DNA of 64,000 nucleotides from the NCBI GenBank assembly GCA_039720395.1, contig CM077834.1, forward strand, positions 1,116,001 through 1,180,000, read 5' to 3'. The position numbers and the translations under genes are program-made. This stretch comes from Liquidambar formosana (lineage: Eukaryota; Streptophyta; Magnoliopsida; Saxifragales; Altingiaceae). This document shows positions 24,401 through 37,598 of the stretch, piece after piece. Under the pieces are notes generated by a model, which ran no database searches, was not told where the DNA came from, and saw only the letters and a program-made list of their open reading frames with translations. Every line of letters starts with the position of its first letter. Within the stretch, counting starts at the first letter, position 1.

Positions 24401-25330
24401 TATATGGGTAATCAAATGATTATGCATAGGCCTCGATGGTAGGTAGTTTTTGTTGGCTAACCACAAGATCACTTTGTGAGGATCTTGGAAAAGGTTCGAA
24501 TGGTGTATGGATGACCTTGACGAGTTTTAGGGCACCGCATATGATCAATTCCGTTGCGTCAGAAAATGTAGGACCGTGACATTGCGTCAAAAATATTTCA
24601 AATTATTATATGTTACTCATACGTAAATATTACAATATTTATACCACTAATTACATTAAACATAAAAAGAAAATATCAACACCAATGTGAACATGAACTA
24701 AATCTACCAATAATATCTACCTAAAGAATACCAAAAATTTCTCTCGAAAAATTAGAATCCCAAATTTGATTATTTTTAATTATTTGATCTAAAGAAATCA
24801 ACAATTTTATTTCTTTATCTATAATTTCCATATTATACTATAAAATAATCTTCATACAATTATTTAAAATACTATAAATTTTCCGAGAACAATTTTATGA
24901 CTTACTAATACTATTAATGACAATACTAACATTCCCTTTTAAATAAATTCTTTTAATTCGTTTTTCCTTTTGTATGAAAAAGACCACTCTAAAGTGCATT
25001 AAACATAAAACGATTTGTACTGCACAATTTTGTTACAACGTATAATTTTTCAATGTTTTGTTGAACTAAAGTTTTGCATGTATAATGTCTAGGCCATACA
25101 AATCTGTCTGGATTTTAGTAGGCTTGTCCCAAAACACCTCAATATAGTATTATAGTTATTACCAATACCTAGATACAATATGTTAGGCACTTATGAGTTA
25201 AATTACATTGAGCATAATAATCTCTAAGCAGTTACTGCCAGCAGATGAAAATATTGAATCACATTTCCCATATTGAAAGTTAATCAACGAGCAATTTTCA
25301 ACGCAACCTATTTCCCCTCGTGCCTTCTTA
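21430..25330. other. Intergenic region between FBL10-like and CSN6 genes
   Basis: AT-rich. A 156-codon open frame at 21946-22416 shows no domain and is probably chance. Poly-T and (AT)n tracts occur near 22886, 23929-23950 and 24164-24182. A segment near 23515-23635 read on the minus strand has weak tRNA-like boxes but no clear SINE structure. No gene was recognised. Confidence 0.45.
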
Positions 25331-25562
25331 GGCCATGTTTGTTTGGTGGAAATAGAATAGATGAAATGGAATCTCAATCCAATTCATTCCAAATAACATG
25401 TTTGGATAAGGAAATTAAATGGGAATGAAGTCAAACAATAGTAGTGAATTATAATGATATTCATTCCGTAATGTTTATTTCAATCTCATTCCATTCTAAG
25501 TTATTTTGAGTATGGAATCAAATTCCATTCTCACCCATTCCATTCCAACAAAACAAACATGG
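25331..25562. mobile_element. MITE with CCATGTTTGTTTGG-type inverted ends
   Basis: About 232 bp. The left end reads GGCCATGTTTGTTTGGTGGA; the right end on the minus strand reads CCATGTTTGTTTTGTTGGAA. The interior is rich in ATTCCATT/AATGGAAT repeats. Superfamily is unclear because the target duplication is not clean. It lies about 330 bp downstream of the CSN6 stop codon. Confidence 0.65.
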
Positions 25563-25894
25563 TATGAGTGTTTTAGGAATTGGTAACTGCAATAAAAACA
25601 CAAGTTATCACATGGCACGTTTCCTATTTATAAAAATTAGCAGACAGAAGCGAAAATGCTTTTATCTAACACAATTCACAGCATGCCCAAATAGAAAGGG
25701 GAACACTACCATCTGAAAAAGAAACAAGGGGAAAAAGAAACAAAAGAACTTTAGATTTCTATTTCTTTCTAAATTGTCTAGCATCCAGGCAATTATAATT
25801 TTAAACTTCAATGTGCTATGCACACAAAAAGGAGCCTTGTTGCCGCCAAACAGTCCATGTGCAAGTGAAACTGCCTGGCACGAGCAAGCAGCTT

Positions 25895-28800
25895 TCAGAT
25901 AAAAGCAGTCCGTCCACCCCTTCGACTGTGCCTGTCATATGCAGTATTGAATTTCTCGACTAGCTCATTCATCGTACTGCAACAGAAAGTATACTTACAT
26001 TTTAAAAACATGGCATGAAATTAAACCTACAACATTAATAAATAAAAAGTAACTCCCCATCTAGCCCATTATTAGTAATTTTTAACCTCATAAATATCTA
26101 TATATTCAACATACTTGCCCTTGGGTTCAATCTGAAACCTCTTTTTTTTCTTGATAATGGTGGGAACCATCTTACAGCAGGGGTGTTAATTTCAAGTATA
26201 CCAGTGAACCAAATCCAACTCATAACTCAGCCCTAATCAACCCTGGTTAGAAAAGGTTTTTAAAGATAACCAATTAAGGAAAAGGTCAGGTTTGGGTTTG
26301 AGAACTAGCCTGACAGTAAATGAGATATCATCAGAGGACAATCAAATTAGAAGGATCCTATCCGTAGAGTGAACTAGAAAAGGTAAATCTCAACTAACCA
26401 CTACTATAATACAAAATGGAGAGGCTAACCAAAGTTCCTACCAGGCCATAGTTGCTCCTCACTTCTCTTCTTTTCAAACCAAAATGTTATTAAAGAGGCA
26501 GAGAAAGAAACCCAACTTCAGCCCTAGCTACCCATAGTAATGTTTTCCTGTTCCTTTGATCATACTTGGTTTGATATAAAACAAGGAGCTATATTTCCGT
26601 GCAAGAATGCCCACAACATACCTTGAGCAGTTGGTGAACATGGCCAGGTAAGTTATCAGTAACGTGTCATTGTATTCCTGCAAAAAGAAGAATGTGAAGG
26701 AAACCAATAATAGGACAAAAACGATAGCTTAATAATTAGTACAATATCTCCTAATAAAATTTTACAAAATGAATCCTTGAAAAAATATAAAAGACCATCT
26801 GCCAAGAAGCACCCAAATGAGGACTAAGTGCAGTTATCTAGCATTTTTTCGCCTAATTTGAACTACTTGCAGGAAAATTGTTCCAATTAAACCAAGATAA
26901 CCTGCATTTAGATACTTTGAACTACTCACCATCAAGAAATCATCTTGAAATTTCCCTGATTCAATAGCTGGCAATCTCCTCAAAAGACTTGATACTTGTC
27001 TTAGCAGTGAATTTTCACAAGGAATATCACCTGCATTTAGATACACAAAGCTGGTATTAGTGATGTGAGGTGAGCAAAAGGTTGTGGTTCCAAGTCTTGT
27101 AATTAAGTTACTTATGTCTACAAGAGAGAGAGAGAGAGAGAGAGTGTGTTAATATGCATTCAAGCCTTTTGGTCCATATGCATCAAGTGCACTCCAAAAC
27201 TCTTATCTTGTGACTTGTAATTTGCGACACCAACCATCCAATTAGATAACCTTCTCATATAGGTGATCCATGCCAAAAATGAAGTTGACTTAAGACTGGT
27301 TGCTATTTGATCAAAAACTAACATTTTAAATCAATGAATCGCTTATTTACGGACATTTATAGATGAAGCAGCTCTTAATATTAGATCGACTTGATTTTTG
27401 ACATGCATGACCTACATATGAATCAAATGAAGAGCTACTTCATCTATAAATGTCCATAAATGAGCAATTGTTATTGATTAAAAGATGTAAGTTTTGGATC
27501 TAATAGTAATTAGTCTTGGGTTAACTTGATTTTTGGCACAGATCACATCCATGAAAAGGTTATCTAATCTAACAATTGGTTTCGCAAATTACAAGTTGCA
27601 GGAAAGAGTTTTGGAGTGCACTTGATATAAAGTTACATCGAGTAACTTGATTTTTGGCATGGATCACCTACATGAAAAGGTTATCTAATATGACGGTTGG
27701 TTTCACAAAGTACAAGTCGCAAGAAAGAGTTTTGGAGTGCACTTGATGAAATTTGCATCAAGTGCACTTGATAGTAAAAGGAATCTATATATAAAATGGC
27801 ATGTCTCTCAAGCCTCCCCCACCCTCTCAGTTCATATTAAAATGCCACGTGGCACCCCTCTCAAGGAAAAAAAAAGGACAAAAAAATACAAAGTGATTTT
27901 CAAAGAAAAGCTACTCACTTTCCATTCTAACTTTGGTGGGGAACACTGATGATGGGAGGTTGGGGGGTGTTGAGGTGGTGGCTCAAGGTAGTAGGCAGTT
28001 GGGTAGCAATAGGGGATGTTTTGATATTAGGTCCACTGATAGCTCTTGTGTTCGGATGTGTATAGTGGGTAATATGGAAGGAGATATAAGGATTGGGAAT
28101 GAATCTCAGATTGGGCAGCAAAATGGGCCCATATCTAATAACCCAATAAGAAATTGGTAGGTGGGCCTAATCAAAATAGTCTCTTGGATTCAGGTCATTC
28201 TAGTAGAGTTTCTACCCAAGTCAACATTGTGGTGTCTCCTAGAAAAAGGGCTGGGATGGGTTCAAAGGGAGTTCAGAACTTAAATGAGGTGAGGGACGAA
28301 GCTGGTGAAGGTGCTAGATCTGATGAGGACCCAGTTGGGGATTTGGCCGAAGTTAATGCAGAATTAGAAGCTGTTGAGGAAGTAAATAGGTCATCCAAGA
28401 CTAAGATAAAAGGAAAGAAGGGAAAGAAAAAAAGATTGAAGGAATTTCGGGGTGATTTAGAAGTTCAAAGAAAAGAGCAAGGTTCAGCGTGTAAGAAAAG
28501 AAATTGCTCATAGAGCAAGAAGCCAAAAGTGAAAGAAGGTTGGGTATAGAGTGGTTTGCTATGGAGGCAGTAGGGGCATCAGGTGGGTGGTTAGTAATGT
28601 GGGTTAATCATTTTTTCAAAATGGAAGAAGTTACCAGTTCAGTGAGATATGTCTTGGTAAAAGGGTTACTGGTCAGTTTTGGAAACATGTATGCTCCTAA
28701 TGATGAGGTTCAAGGAAGGATGTGTAGGTTAATCTACTTAATAGAAGGTCATTGTATCCAGAAGCTCCGTGTATTGGAGGGGATTTTTATGGAGTCACCA

Positions 28801-31800
28801 CTCCGGGAGAAAGAAAAGGTTGTGTAGGTAGTGGTAGGGGGATGCTGGATTTTTGTGAATTTATCAACAGCTTTTGGCTTGTAGATCTGCCACTGAGAGG
28901 AAGGAAGTTGGAATATTTGGGGTTTTTATTTGTGCTGGTGGGGCTTGGAATGGGTGTGTCCAAAAGTAATATATTTTTCGCATTGAAATTATTGATGCAT
29001 AAAAAAAAAAAAAAAAAAAAAAAAGTGAATCAGAATATGTACCAGAAAATTAATTTTGGTGAATTAAAAAATAAAAATTTAGTGAACTAGAAATCTTACA
29101 AATTGATTAGTGAGGTACATCTGCTTATAGTTTGATTTTTGTTAATTGCATTTAATCAAATATTTTAAATTTGTTTCTTTAAATATGTGCCTCACTTCCC
29201 TCATGCATATGCTTTTTTTTGTGCCTTACACCTAGACCCAGTAGTCCTTGCCGCCTAGGTGTGCGTTGCGCCTTTAATAACTATGCCAAAGATTTCTAGC
29301 CACCATACAATTAATGAAGAGATGATCCACCGTTTCCGACTTCATTTTACATAAAATGCATATATTTGGCATAGACCACCTTCTCTCAATAAGATAATCC
29401 AAAGTCCCACTACCCACTAACCAACAAAAGAAAGTCATGCACTTGGATATCATCGGTTCATCAAATAAATATGGTAGGAAAACCACCAATTACGTGAACC
29501 AAAGGGAGAGACTTTTATTCCTAGATACTTTTTTTAATATAAAATTTGAGTATTCCTTAATTCGTCTGGTGGGAAAATAAATATGGTAGGAAAATCAGCA
29601 ATCACGTGATTGGTGATCAATGCTCCAATATCAAACCGGTTTGACTCAAGAACCTATAGAAGGATAAATAAATAAAGTATTGTAATAATGAATCCCCCAA
29701 TTTAACTTATTTACATACATATAAAGTTTATAGATAATATAATATTATTTCATAATCATTAGACATTGAATACTATTTCGTGCATCGTGTGGGTCACTGC
29801 TCGTATATATTTGTACACACACACACACACACACATATCTATGTACACTTTCAAGTGAAGAATCACGAAGATTACTATGGAAGGAGATATTTCTATGTCA
29901 TCAAGTTGATTACAAATAGTTGTGGAGTCTTCAGGAAAGAAAAGAAAAGAAAATAAAATAAGAGAAAAAAAAAAAAAAAAAAAGATGAAAAGAAACTGTA
30001 GATATATTCAGATCCTTGGATTTTTCTTATGAGTTGAATCCCTTATGACTTATCTGAAGTCAGAATGAAGCTTTAAAGCAAATGGAAATTTTAACTTTAG
30101 AGGATTTCTTTGGAATTCTGCCTTTTGAGAAATTTGGTTCACTAAAATTTTCTGACTTTTTGTAATGTGAAGATTTAGTTGTTCATAGCCTGTGCTTCAT
30201 TTGCTTAGAGGAAGATCCTTCCACTGTTGTACATCTATTTGGTAAAGTCCATCATCCATTTAGAAAAGAAAAAATAAATAAATAAATAAATACATACCTT
30301 TTTGCATAGCGAGAAGATAGTGATGAAGCACCCTGACTCTGCTATTCAGCATCTTGATAGCACTATGGATGCCTGTAAGGTGAGCAGCCACTGCACACAT
30401 AACCCACGCTTCAAAGTCATTCAAACTCCATTGCTTGCAAAATAATATGAATCACAAAATAAGAAAACTAGTTTATGTTCTTTTTTCCTTTCATTTATTT
30501 ATTTTTTTAAGTAGATAGTTAAATTAAATAAAGAGAAAGAAGAGAGGGGGTCACATTGAGTTGCCGCAGAACCTCCATCTGATGGTTTAAGATGTGCAAC
30601 ATGGTCAACTGAGATCCGTTCTGCTTCTACTGTCTTTGAAACAAGAAGAAAGTAATTTAATTACCCTAGTCAGTAAAAGTTAGGTGAAATACAAGAAGAA
30701 ATAATGAATGGACGAACCTCAATAGTGTAGCTTGAGCGTACAAAAATAAGCTGTGGAATCCCATCTATGACGTGCAACTCTGGTATTGTAATGATTAATA
30801 CCCATAAAACAGAAGGATCATCACTCAATACAAATAACAAGTGGAGATATATAAAGGAAGCAGAAAGTATAAACATGTCTGAAACACATAATTCTGCTAT
30901 AAAAAGTGATTCTAGAAAACCTTAGTGGTCAACAAAACTCATACAAACACATACCTTAACAGGCTTGTAAAGAACTTGTGAGGTCAATTGCATATCACTA
31001 TTCATAAGGGTATATGTAGAATATAACAATGAAAATTACATACCACTTTCGTAGATAGTCACTGGGAGATCCTTTTGTGCATGATTGATTGAAGGATTGA
31101 GAAGAACATACACAGGGCTTTCATTTATATCCATCAACTGTCACAAAAAGGAAATTTATCATCATGGTCTAACTAACATAAATGCATCAGCTACAATATA
31201 ATGCTCAGCACAAGGTAGTTTCCAGTCAGTGAGCAAGAACAAAATTTTCAATGAAAAATAATGGAAGGATGTGAATTTGGACTAGGAAAACAGCATAAAC
31301 CAATAGAGACATTAATTCCTGTATTCGTCACAACAGAGAGCATGACCATCCATCCAATTGTTTAACAAACCAAAGAAACAAGTAAGTGAAAGGTACGTCA
31401 AAGTGATCGAATCATGATGAATACATGTGGCATGTGGTACACATGCATGCATAAAGCCTGCATATGTATGTACATATATAGATTCATGCATGTATCCATG
31501 CATAAATATATCTAACCATTCCGTAAGTGGAAAGAAGGGGACTTGATTCAAGTCAAAGGCCTCAAAAAGGATAAGAGGAAAGCCCAAAATAACGATGGAA
31601 GGTAAGAAAGTACATGCGTGATAAAGACTAAACAAATGATTAATCTTGAGAAGAACTTTTGCTTTCCAACTCTTTGAGAACATTACAGAACAATGAGAAA
31701 TCCATAACTTCCTATCAGGGCAGAAAGGAAAAGGAACACCCTGAATAGAACAAAAGAAAGGCCAACGCCTCAGATTCTCTATCATTAAGGTTGCGAGAAA

Positions 31801-34800
31801 AATAATATTTTGATCAACGACAGGAAAAAAAAGAAAAAAAAAACAAACAAACAAACAAACAAACAGAATACAATAGATGGAGGAAAAGGTGTCCTCACCC
31901 AAAAACTAAAAAAGAACTCAATTTCCAATCATACTTAAACAATGGAACTCCCTTAAAGACTCTAGAAGCCGAAGCCCAAAAAGAAGTTAAAAAATTTAAC
32001 TTTATCCCATAACTCTTCCTCCACCTCAAACTCATCCTCTAACACTCTATCGTTCCTCTCCCCCCAATTTACCCAAAACAGAGCCATAATCGCACACCTC
32101 CAAAAAGTTACGACTCTTATTTTTCCCAAGACCTCCAAAATCAATCTTAAACATAATATATATATATATATACACATTTTTTTATAACGGGGGAACAATC
32201 CAAAAACAGGCCCTTTGGACCCACCCACAGAACCTAAACCTTGGGGAGACTAGCGTAGCAACCCATCGCCACAGCCCCACTTAAGTGCCTGTTTGGATGA
32301 GATTTTGGGAGGCCCAAAATCTCTTCTGATGGCCCATAATCACTTTTAAGAGTGTTTGGATAAAAAATGAGAAAAGTGATTGTAAGACCAAAATAGATTT
32401 TGAGGCCAATTTGCTCAAGCTGCCTCCCCCTGATTCTGATTCAGCTTCTGATTTAGCTTCTGATTCTACTCTGAAGCTATCCCAAACAGGCACTAAATCT
32501 TGGGTTGTCCTAGCGGGGAATCAAACCCGTGACTGTGCCCCTAACCACACATTCACAATTTTGCTCTTACCAACTGGGCTACCCAAGGGTGGTTATCAAT
32601 CTTAAACATATTAACACAAGATCTTGAGGAAATCCAACACAAGTCAGCCTTATGAAATAGTCTATGCCACAAACCCCTAGCCACATGACAATGAAGAAAA
32701 AGATGATCCACATTTTCCTCATCCCACCTACACATAATACACCATTGAGGGGAATAACAAGAAAAAGGTCTTCTCCTTCACAACAAATTTTTTTTTTCTT
32801 TTTGATAACAGGTTCTCCTTTGCAACATATCATTGGTGTTAATCTTCTTATGAGCAACAATCAATGCAAACCCTTGTACTTTCAAACGCACCTTAGCTTT
32901 CCAAATCATCTAGGATGGAAGAAAAGTTGGTATACTTGGAATATCCATCAATGCATCAGAAAGACTTGCAAGAAAAAACTCTAGAAGGATCTACATTCCA
33001 TCTTCTTATATCAGCGACACTCTGCCTTAGAAAAATCCCTCAAGCAAGGATAACAAAAAAGAAAGTTCCACACATTCCCTATCATTAAGATTCTGAAAAA
33101 AATTTGAAATCCCAATTATGAGGATAAGAATAAAAAGAAACAAAATGAGAAACCAGAGCATTAAGATTTAAAGATAAACTGTATAAGTAAGGAAAACGAA
33201 TGGAAAACACAACATCCCCTCTCCAAACATCCTCCCACAAAAAGACCAAATTCCTATTACCACTGAAAGACCGGTAAATTTCAAGAAGCAAAATAGACCA
33301 TGAAAGATGAACTTCCAAGGATGAACTTCCAACGACATCCGGCTAACACCTGCCCAACCTAGCATCCCATCCATTATCATGAATCTTTGCTCTTGAGTCT
33401 TGATGATAGTATGCTGTATGCCAAAGAGAGTTGCGCTGGGGAATCTCTAAAACCACTTCCCTGTTAAAGCAGTGTTCCTCTCAACGAGGTTACCCAAGGC
33501 CAAACCACCCTTGCCTATCAAACGAGAAACAAAATCCCAACCAGTGTTTTAAAAAACTCGCTCAAGGCGTGCATGGGGCTCGCCTCGAGGCAAGACAAGA
33601 CAAAAACGCTCCGGGGCTATAAAAAAAAGGCAGGACTCCTTTTTGGCGTAGACTGTTTCCTTGGTGCACATGCCCTATGCATATAAGCTACACTTTTGGC
33701 ACCCCAAGGTCATAGGAATACACCTTATGAGACCAAATTGCAACTCTTAAGAGGAAAAATTCTTTTCATTTAGTTAAGTTACCATATTCAGTTTAAAGGT
33801 TGAGCATTTGAATAAAAACCTAGATTAAGTAGCCGCACGACTAGTTAGTAGCTGCAACTATGATAGGTTAGGGAAGAGACGATTGACCGATGATGGTGAT
33901 GACAATTATTTGCAGTATTCACATCCAAGAACACAACATTTGAATTCAGGTTATATGAATATTTTATATCTTGGATGGTTGGACCATAAAAGACAATAGT
34001 AAGTTTGGAGTGCAAAAAAATATATTTAATCTTTTTACATAATAATGCTTTCAATTTAATAACATCTAAAAAGTATGAAAATAGTTCACTTTTTAAATAA
34101 ATTATACTTGTTATGTATTTTTTACAACTATTTTTAGATATTAATATTTATAAATTTATAAATTAAAAACCTATGGGCCTTATGCCCTATTCCTTGGGGC
34201 TTACGCCTCACCCTACGAGAGGAAAAATGCTTTGCCTTACGTCCATGCCTTTTAAAACATTGATCCCAACTAATCAATGATCCTTTCTTCCTTCCCCCGC
34301 CCCTTCTCACAAAAAATCTCTCATCATCTTCTCCAACCTATTGTCCCTTTGATAGGCATTCTAAAGAGAGATACAATAAATAAGAATACTAGATAACATC
34401 GCCTGTACTAAAACCAACCTCCTTTTGAGATTAGAGCTTTCTTCTAACCATTCGACTTTCTCCCAACCTTCTCAACAACCGGCTCCCAAAAAGAATAAAA
34501 AAAAGGGTTACCTCTTAAGGGAAGGCCCAAATACCTCAAAGGCCACTCGGCCCACTCACCAATACCACACCCAAGTGAGGCAGCTAACCTCTTAATCTTA
34601 TCCTATCACAATTAAAACCAATGATAGAAATTTTACCCATTTTTACCCTTAGACCTAACACCAACTCAAAAGTGTGCAATCTCAAAAACTTCTCCTCATC
34701 CCCCCAAAGCAAACCTGCAAACTGTAACCTTGACTCTCCCAATCTCAAAACCTTCAACCAAATCTACAGCCTTAGCTTTGCCCATAAGTCTACTCAACAC

Positions 34801-37533
34801 ACATCTACCACCAAAATAAACAAAAAGGGAGACACTGGATCACCTAGTCTCAATCCCCAAGAAACTTTAAACTTTAAAGCTATCTCCAAGCTTACCATTG
34901 ACAATTACAGAAAAATTAGAAGAATCCAGACAATGGTGGATCCATTTCCTCCACCTACTCCCAGAAACCTTTTTTTCCAATACAAAATCCAAAAACTCCC
35001 AATTCACATTACCATAAGCCTTTTCAAGATCAATTTTAAATAGAATACCTTCTTTCTTATTGCACCTATATTCATCTACAGCCTCATTAGCCACTAAAGC
35101 CACATCCATTATCTAACGTCCCCCCACAAAAGCCCTCTGAGCTACAGACACAATCTCCCAAAGAATCCCTTTCAACCTTCTAGACAAGATCTTAGCCAAA
35201 ACCTTACATAAAAAAGACACCAAGCTTATAGGCCTAAAATCCTTAATTTTCAACAAGTTTCCTTTTTTTTTTTTTTTTGAAATAAGACAAAAAAAAGAAG
35301 CATTAGTGTAAGCATTAATCACCCCACCATCGAAAAATTTTGAGAATACCTTCATCAAATTATCTTTAATCACTTCCCAACAATCTTGAAAACGGCCAAG
35401 TGTACCCATCTGGCCTTGGTGCCTTATCCCTACAACAATAAAAAATTGCCTCCTCAACCTATTCCAAAACAAAAGGTCTTTCCAACTTAGAGGCACTCTC
35501 CCTAACAATCGGACCCTAATCCAACCCTTCTAACACAGGCCCCTCAACCTTGTAAGACGAAAAAAGGGATGCAAAAAAACTAAAAGATCTCACTAGTAAT
35601 ATGATTCTTCTCTTCAATCACCTCTTCGTCCCCTACTTCCAATCTCTTAATCATAATCCTCCTCTTCTTACTATTTGCCATTGCAAAAGAATATTGTATT
35701 ATTATCCCCTTCTCTTAACCATTTTCATCTCACTTTTTGATAAGGTTCAGAGGAAAAAAAAAAAAAACTTATTGTAAGTTCTCCTTTAGCTCCTTCCTCT
35801 CCTTCATTAAGAATTCATTTAAACTTATTCCAGAAATTAAACTTTTGTTTGATCAGTTTTAACTTTTGCATGAATTTAAAACCCTTCTAACCTTGCACAG
35901 AACACTCTTTCCACCATTCCTCAAAATTCTTTCCAAACAAATGATATCCTAACCACATATTTTCAAATCTAAAAGGCATTGGACCCCATTTGATAGAACC
36001 ACTCTCAAACACTATAGGGCAATGATTCAAAACCACCTTAGATAAGTCTCCTTGTCTAGAATTTGGAAATAAATCCTCCCACCCTAAAGAGAATGGGAAT
36101 CGATCAATTCTATTACATACAAAATTCTCTTATATATTAGACCAAGTGAAACTTGCATTTAACAAAGGAGGATCCCTTAGCTGACGTTCTCTGATAAAGA
36201 AATAAAAAACTATCACACTCCTTGTAGTCCTAAAACCATTCAACTTCTTTGAAACCAACCTAATAACATTGAAATCACCTACCATGCGCTAATTGAGAAT
36301 ACACAGGCCATGCAAACTGAATAATTCCTCCCACAATTCTTAGTAATGAAAGCACCTTTAGCCCAAGAGGGGTGATACAAGCTAGGGTACACCTCAGACA
36401 AAGGCTTCTCCCACAACCACACATTCTCCCAGAAGCGAATACGAGTTCATTACAAACTATGAATTTGACATGACTCAAGAACAAGGAAGCCCTTGAGAGA
36501 TAAATTTCCAAGGACTAAGAAAACTCTCCCTTTAAATGATATGAGAATCCCACCCATTATCTTGAATGATGTACTTGCTCTTGATCAAAAAATGCCATAA
36601 AGAGCCTTGTTCAATAGGAAGTCTCAAAAACCACATTCCTAGGGACCACATTACCCAGACCTAAGCTACCTCTATCCTCAAAACAAGATACTGCCTCCCA
36701 ATTCACCCAATGGTCCTCCCCTCTCCACTACCTTCCCACCAAAAGTCTCTTTGCATCCTCTCAATTCTTTTAGCCACCTTCTTTAAAATATTAAAAAGGG
36801 ATAAATAGTACACAAGAATACTAGCAAGGACAAAATTCACAAGCGTAAGCCTATTACCACTAGAAACATAAGCTTTCTTCCACCCACCTAACCTCTTGCT
36901 TATTTTCTCAACTACCACGTTCCAACCAAAAACTACAAGATGATGGATTACCACTTAAAGGCGTGCCAGGATACTTCATAGGCCACTCACTAATAGAGCA
37001 CCCTAACAAAGCTTCACATCTCAGGTTGGCGTTATTGCCCCAAGAAGCATCAAACATTGTATACTAAAGTACTTTGCAAATCACTAGGCCTCGAATAGAG
37101 GACTTATGAAGGAAAAGTCAGAATGGCTGAAACAAAAGCCTAGCATTTTCTCCCTTCCACTAGTTTCTTATGTGGTAATCCACGACATTTTCGTAGGCAA
37201 GTGTTTAGATGAGGTTATATCTTGCTTCATTTTAGTCAAATTTAAAAACTAGGGTTCTTAGGAGGGTTTGAGTGCAGTTTATGAATATAATGATCCTAGG
37301 ACTATAAATTCAGTGGTGGATTTACACTGGGGGCACTAGTCTACTTGTCCCCATGGAAATTGTGAAAACTTTCAGGTTTTTTAAAATTTTCAATATTTTT
37401 TATACTTGCCCTTACCGAAAAATCTGTAAAAGGACTTTGGCTCAGTTTGAAATTTTATAAAATAGTGGGTTTCTTTCAAAAATTAAAATGAAGAAGGTTG
37501 CTTTAAAAGTAAAAGGTGGATGGCAGCCACCCG

Positions 37534-37598
<65 letters not shown>

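Larger units (their letters stand above)
31920..36290 (-). mobile_element. Degenerate L1-type LINE, endonuclease to zf-RVT (CSN6 intron 2)
   Basis: Minus-strand remains in the normal order: end of the endonuclease (about 36290-35900), RT N-terminus at 35508-35113 (INAYTNASFFCLISKKKK, FRPISLVSFLCKVLAKILSR, VAQRAFVGGR), RT core at 35109-34867 (KIDLEKAYGNVNWEFLDFVL), RT C-terminus around 34600-34290, the WDxx/glycine-rich region at 33500-33085, and zf-RVT at 32860-32610 (ENVDHLFLHCHVARGLWHRL) continuing at 32140-31962 (FWRCAIMALFWVNWGERND). Many frameshifts and stops make it inactive. A hAT element (33542-34262) and a SINE (32156-32594) interrupt it. It has the same orientation as CSN6. Confidence 0.85.

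Noticed and set aside
31312..31690. Left part of a 196-codon minus-strand frame in CSN6 intron 2
   Set aside because: Only its right part resembles LINE sequence; the rest translates ATGCAT-rich repeats.
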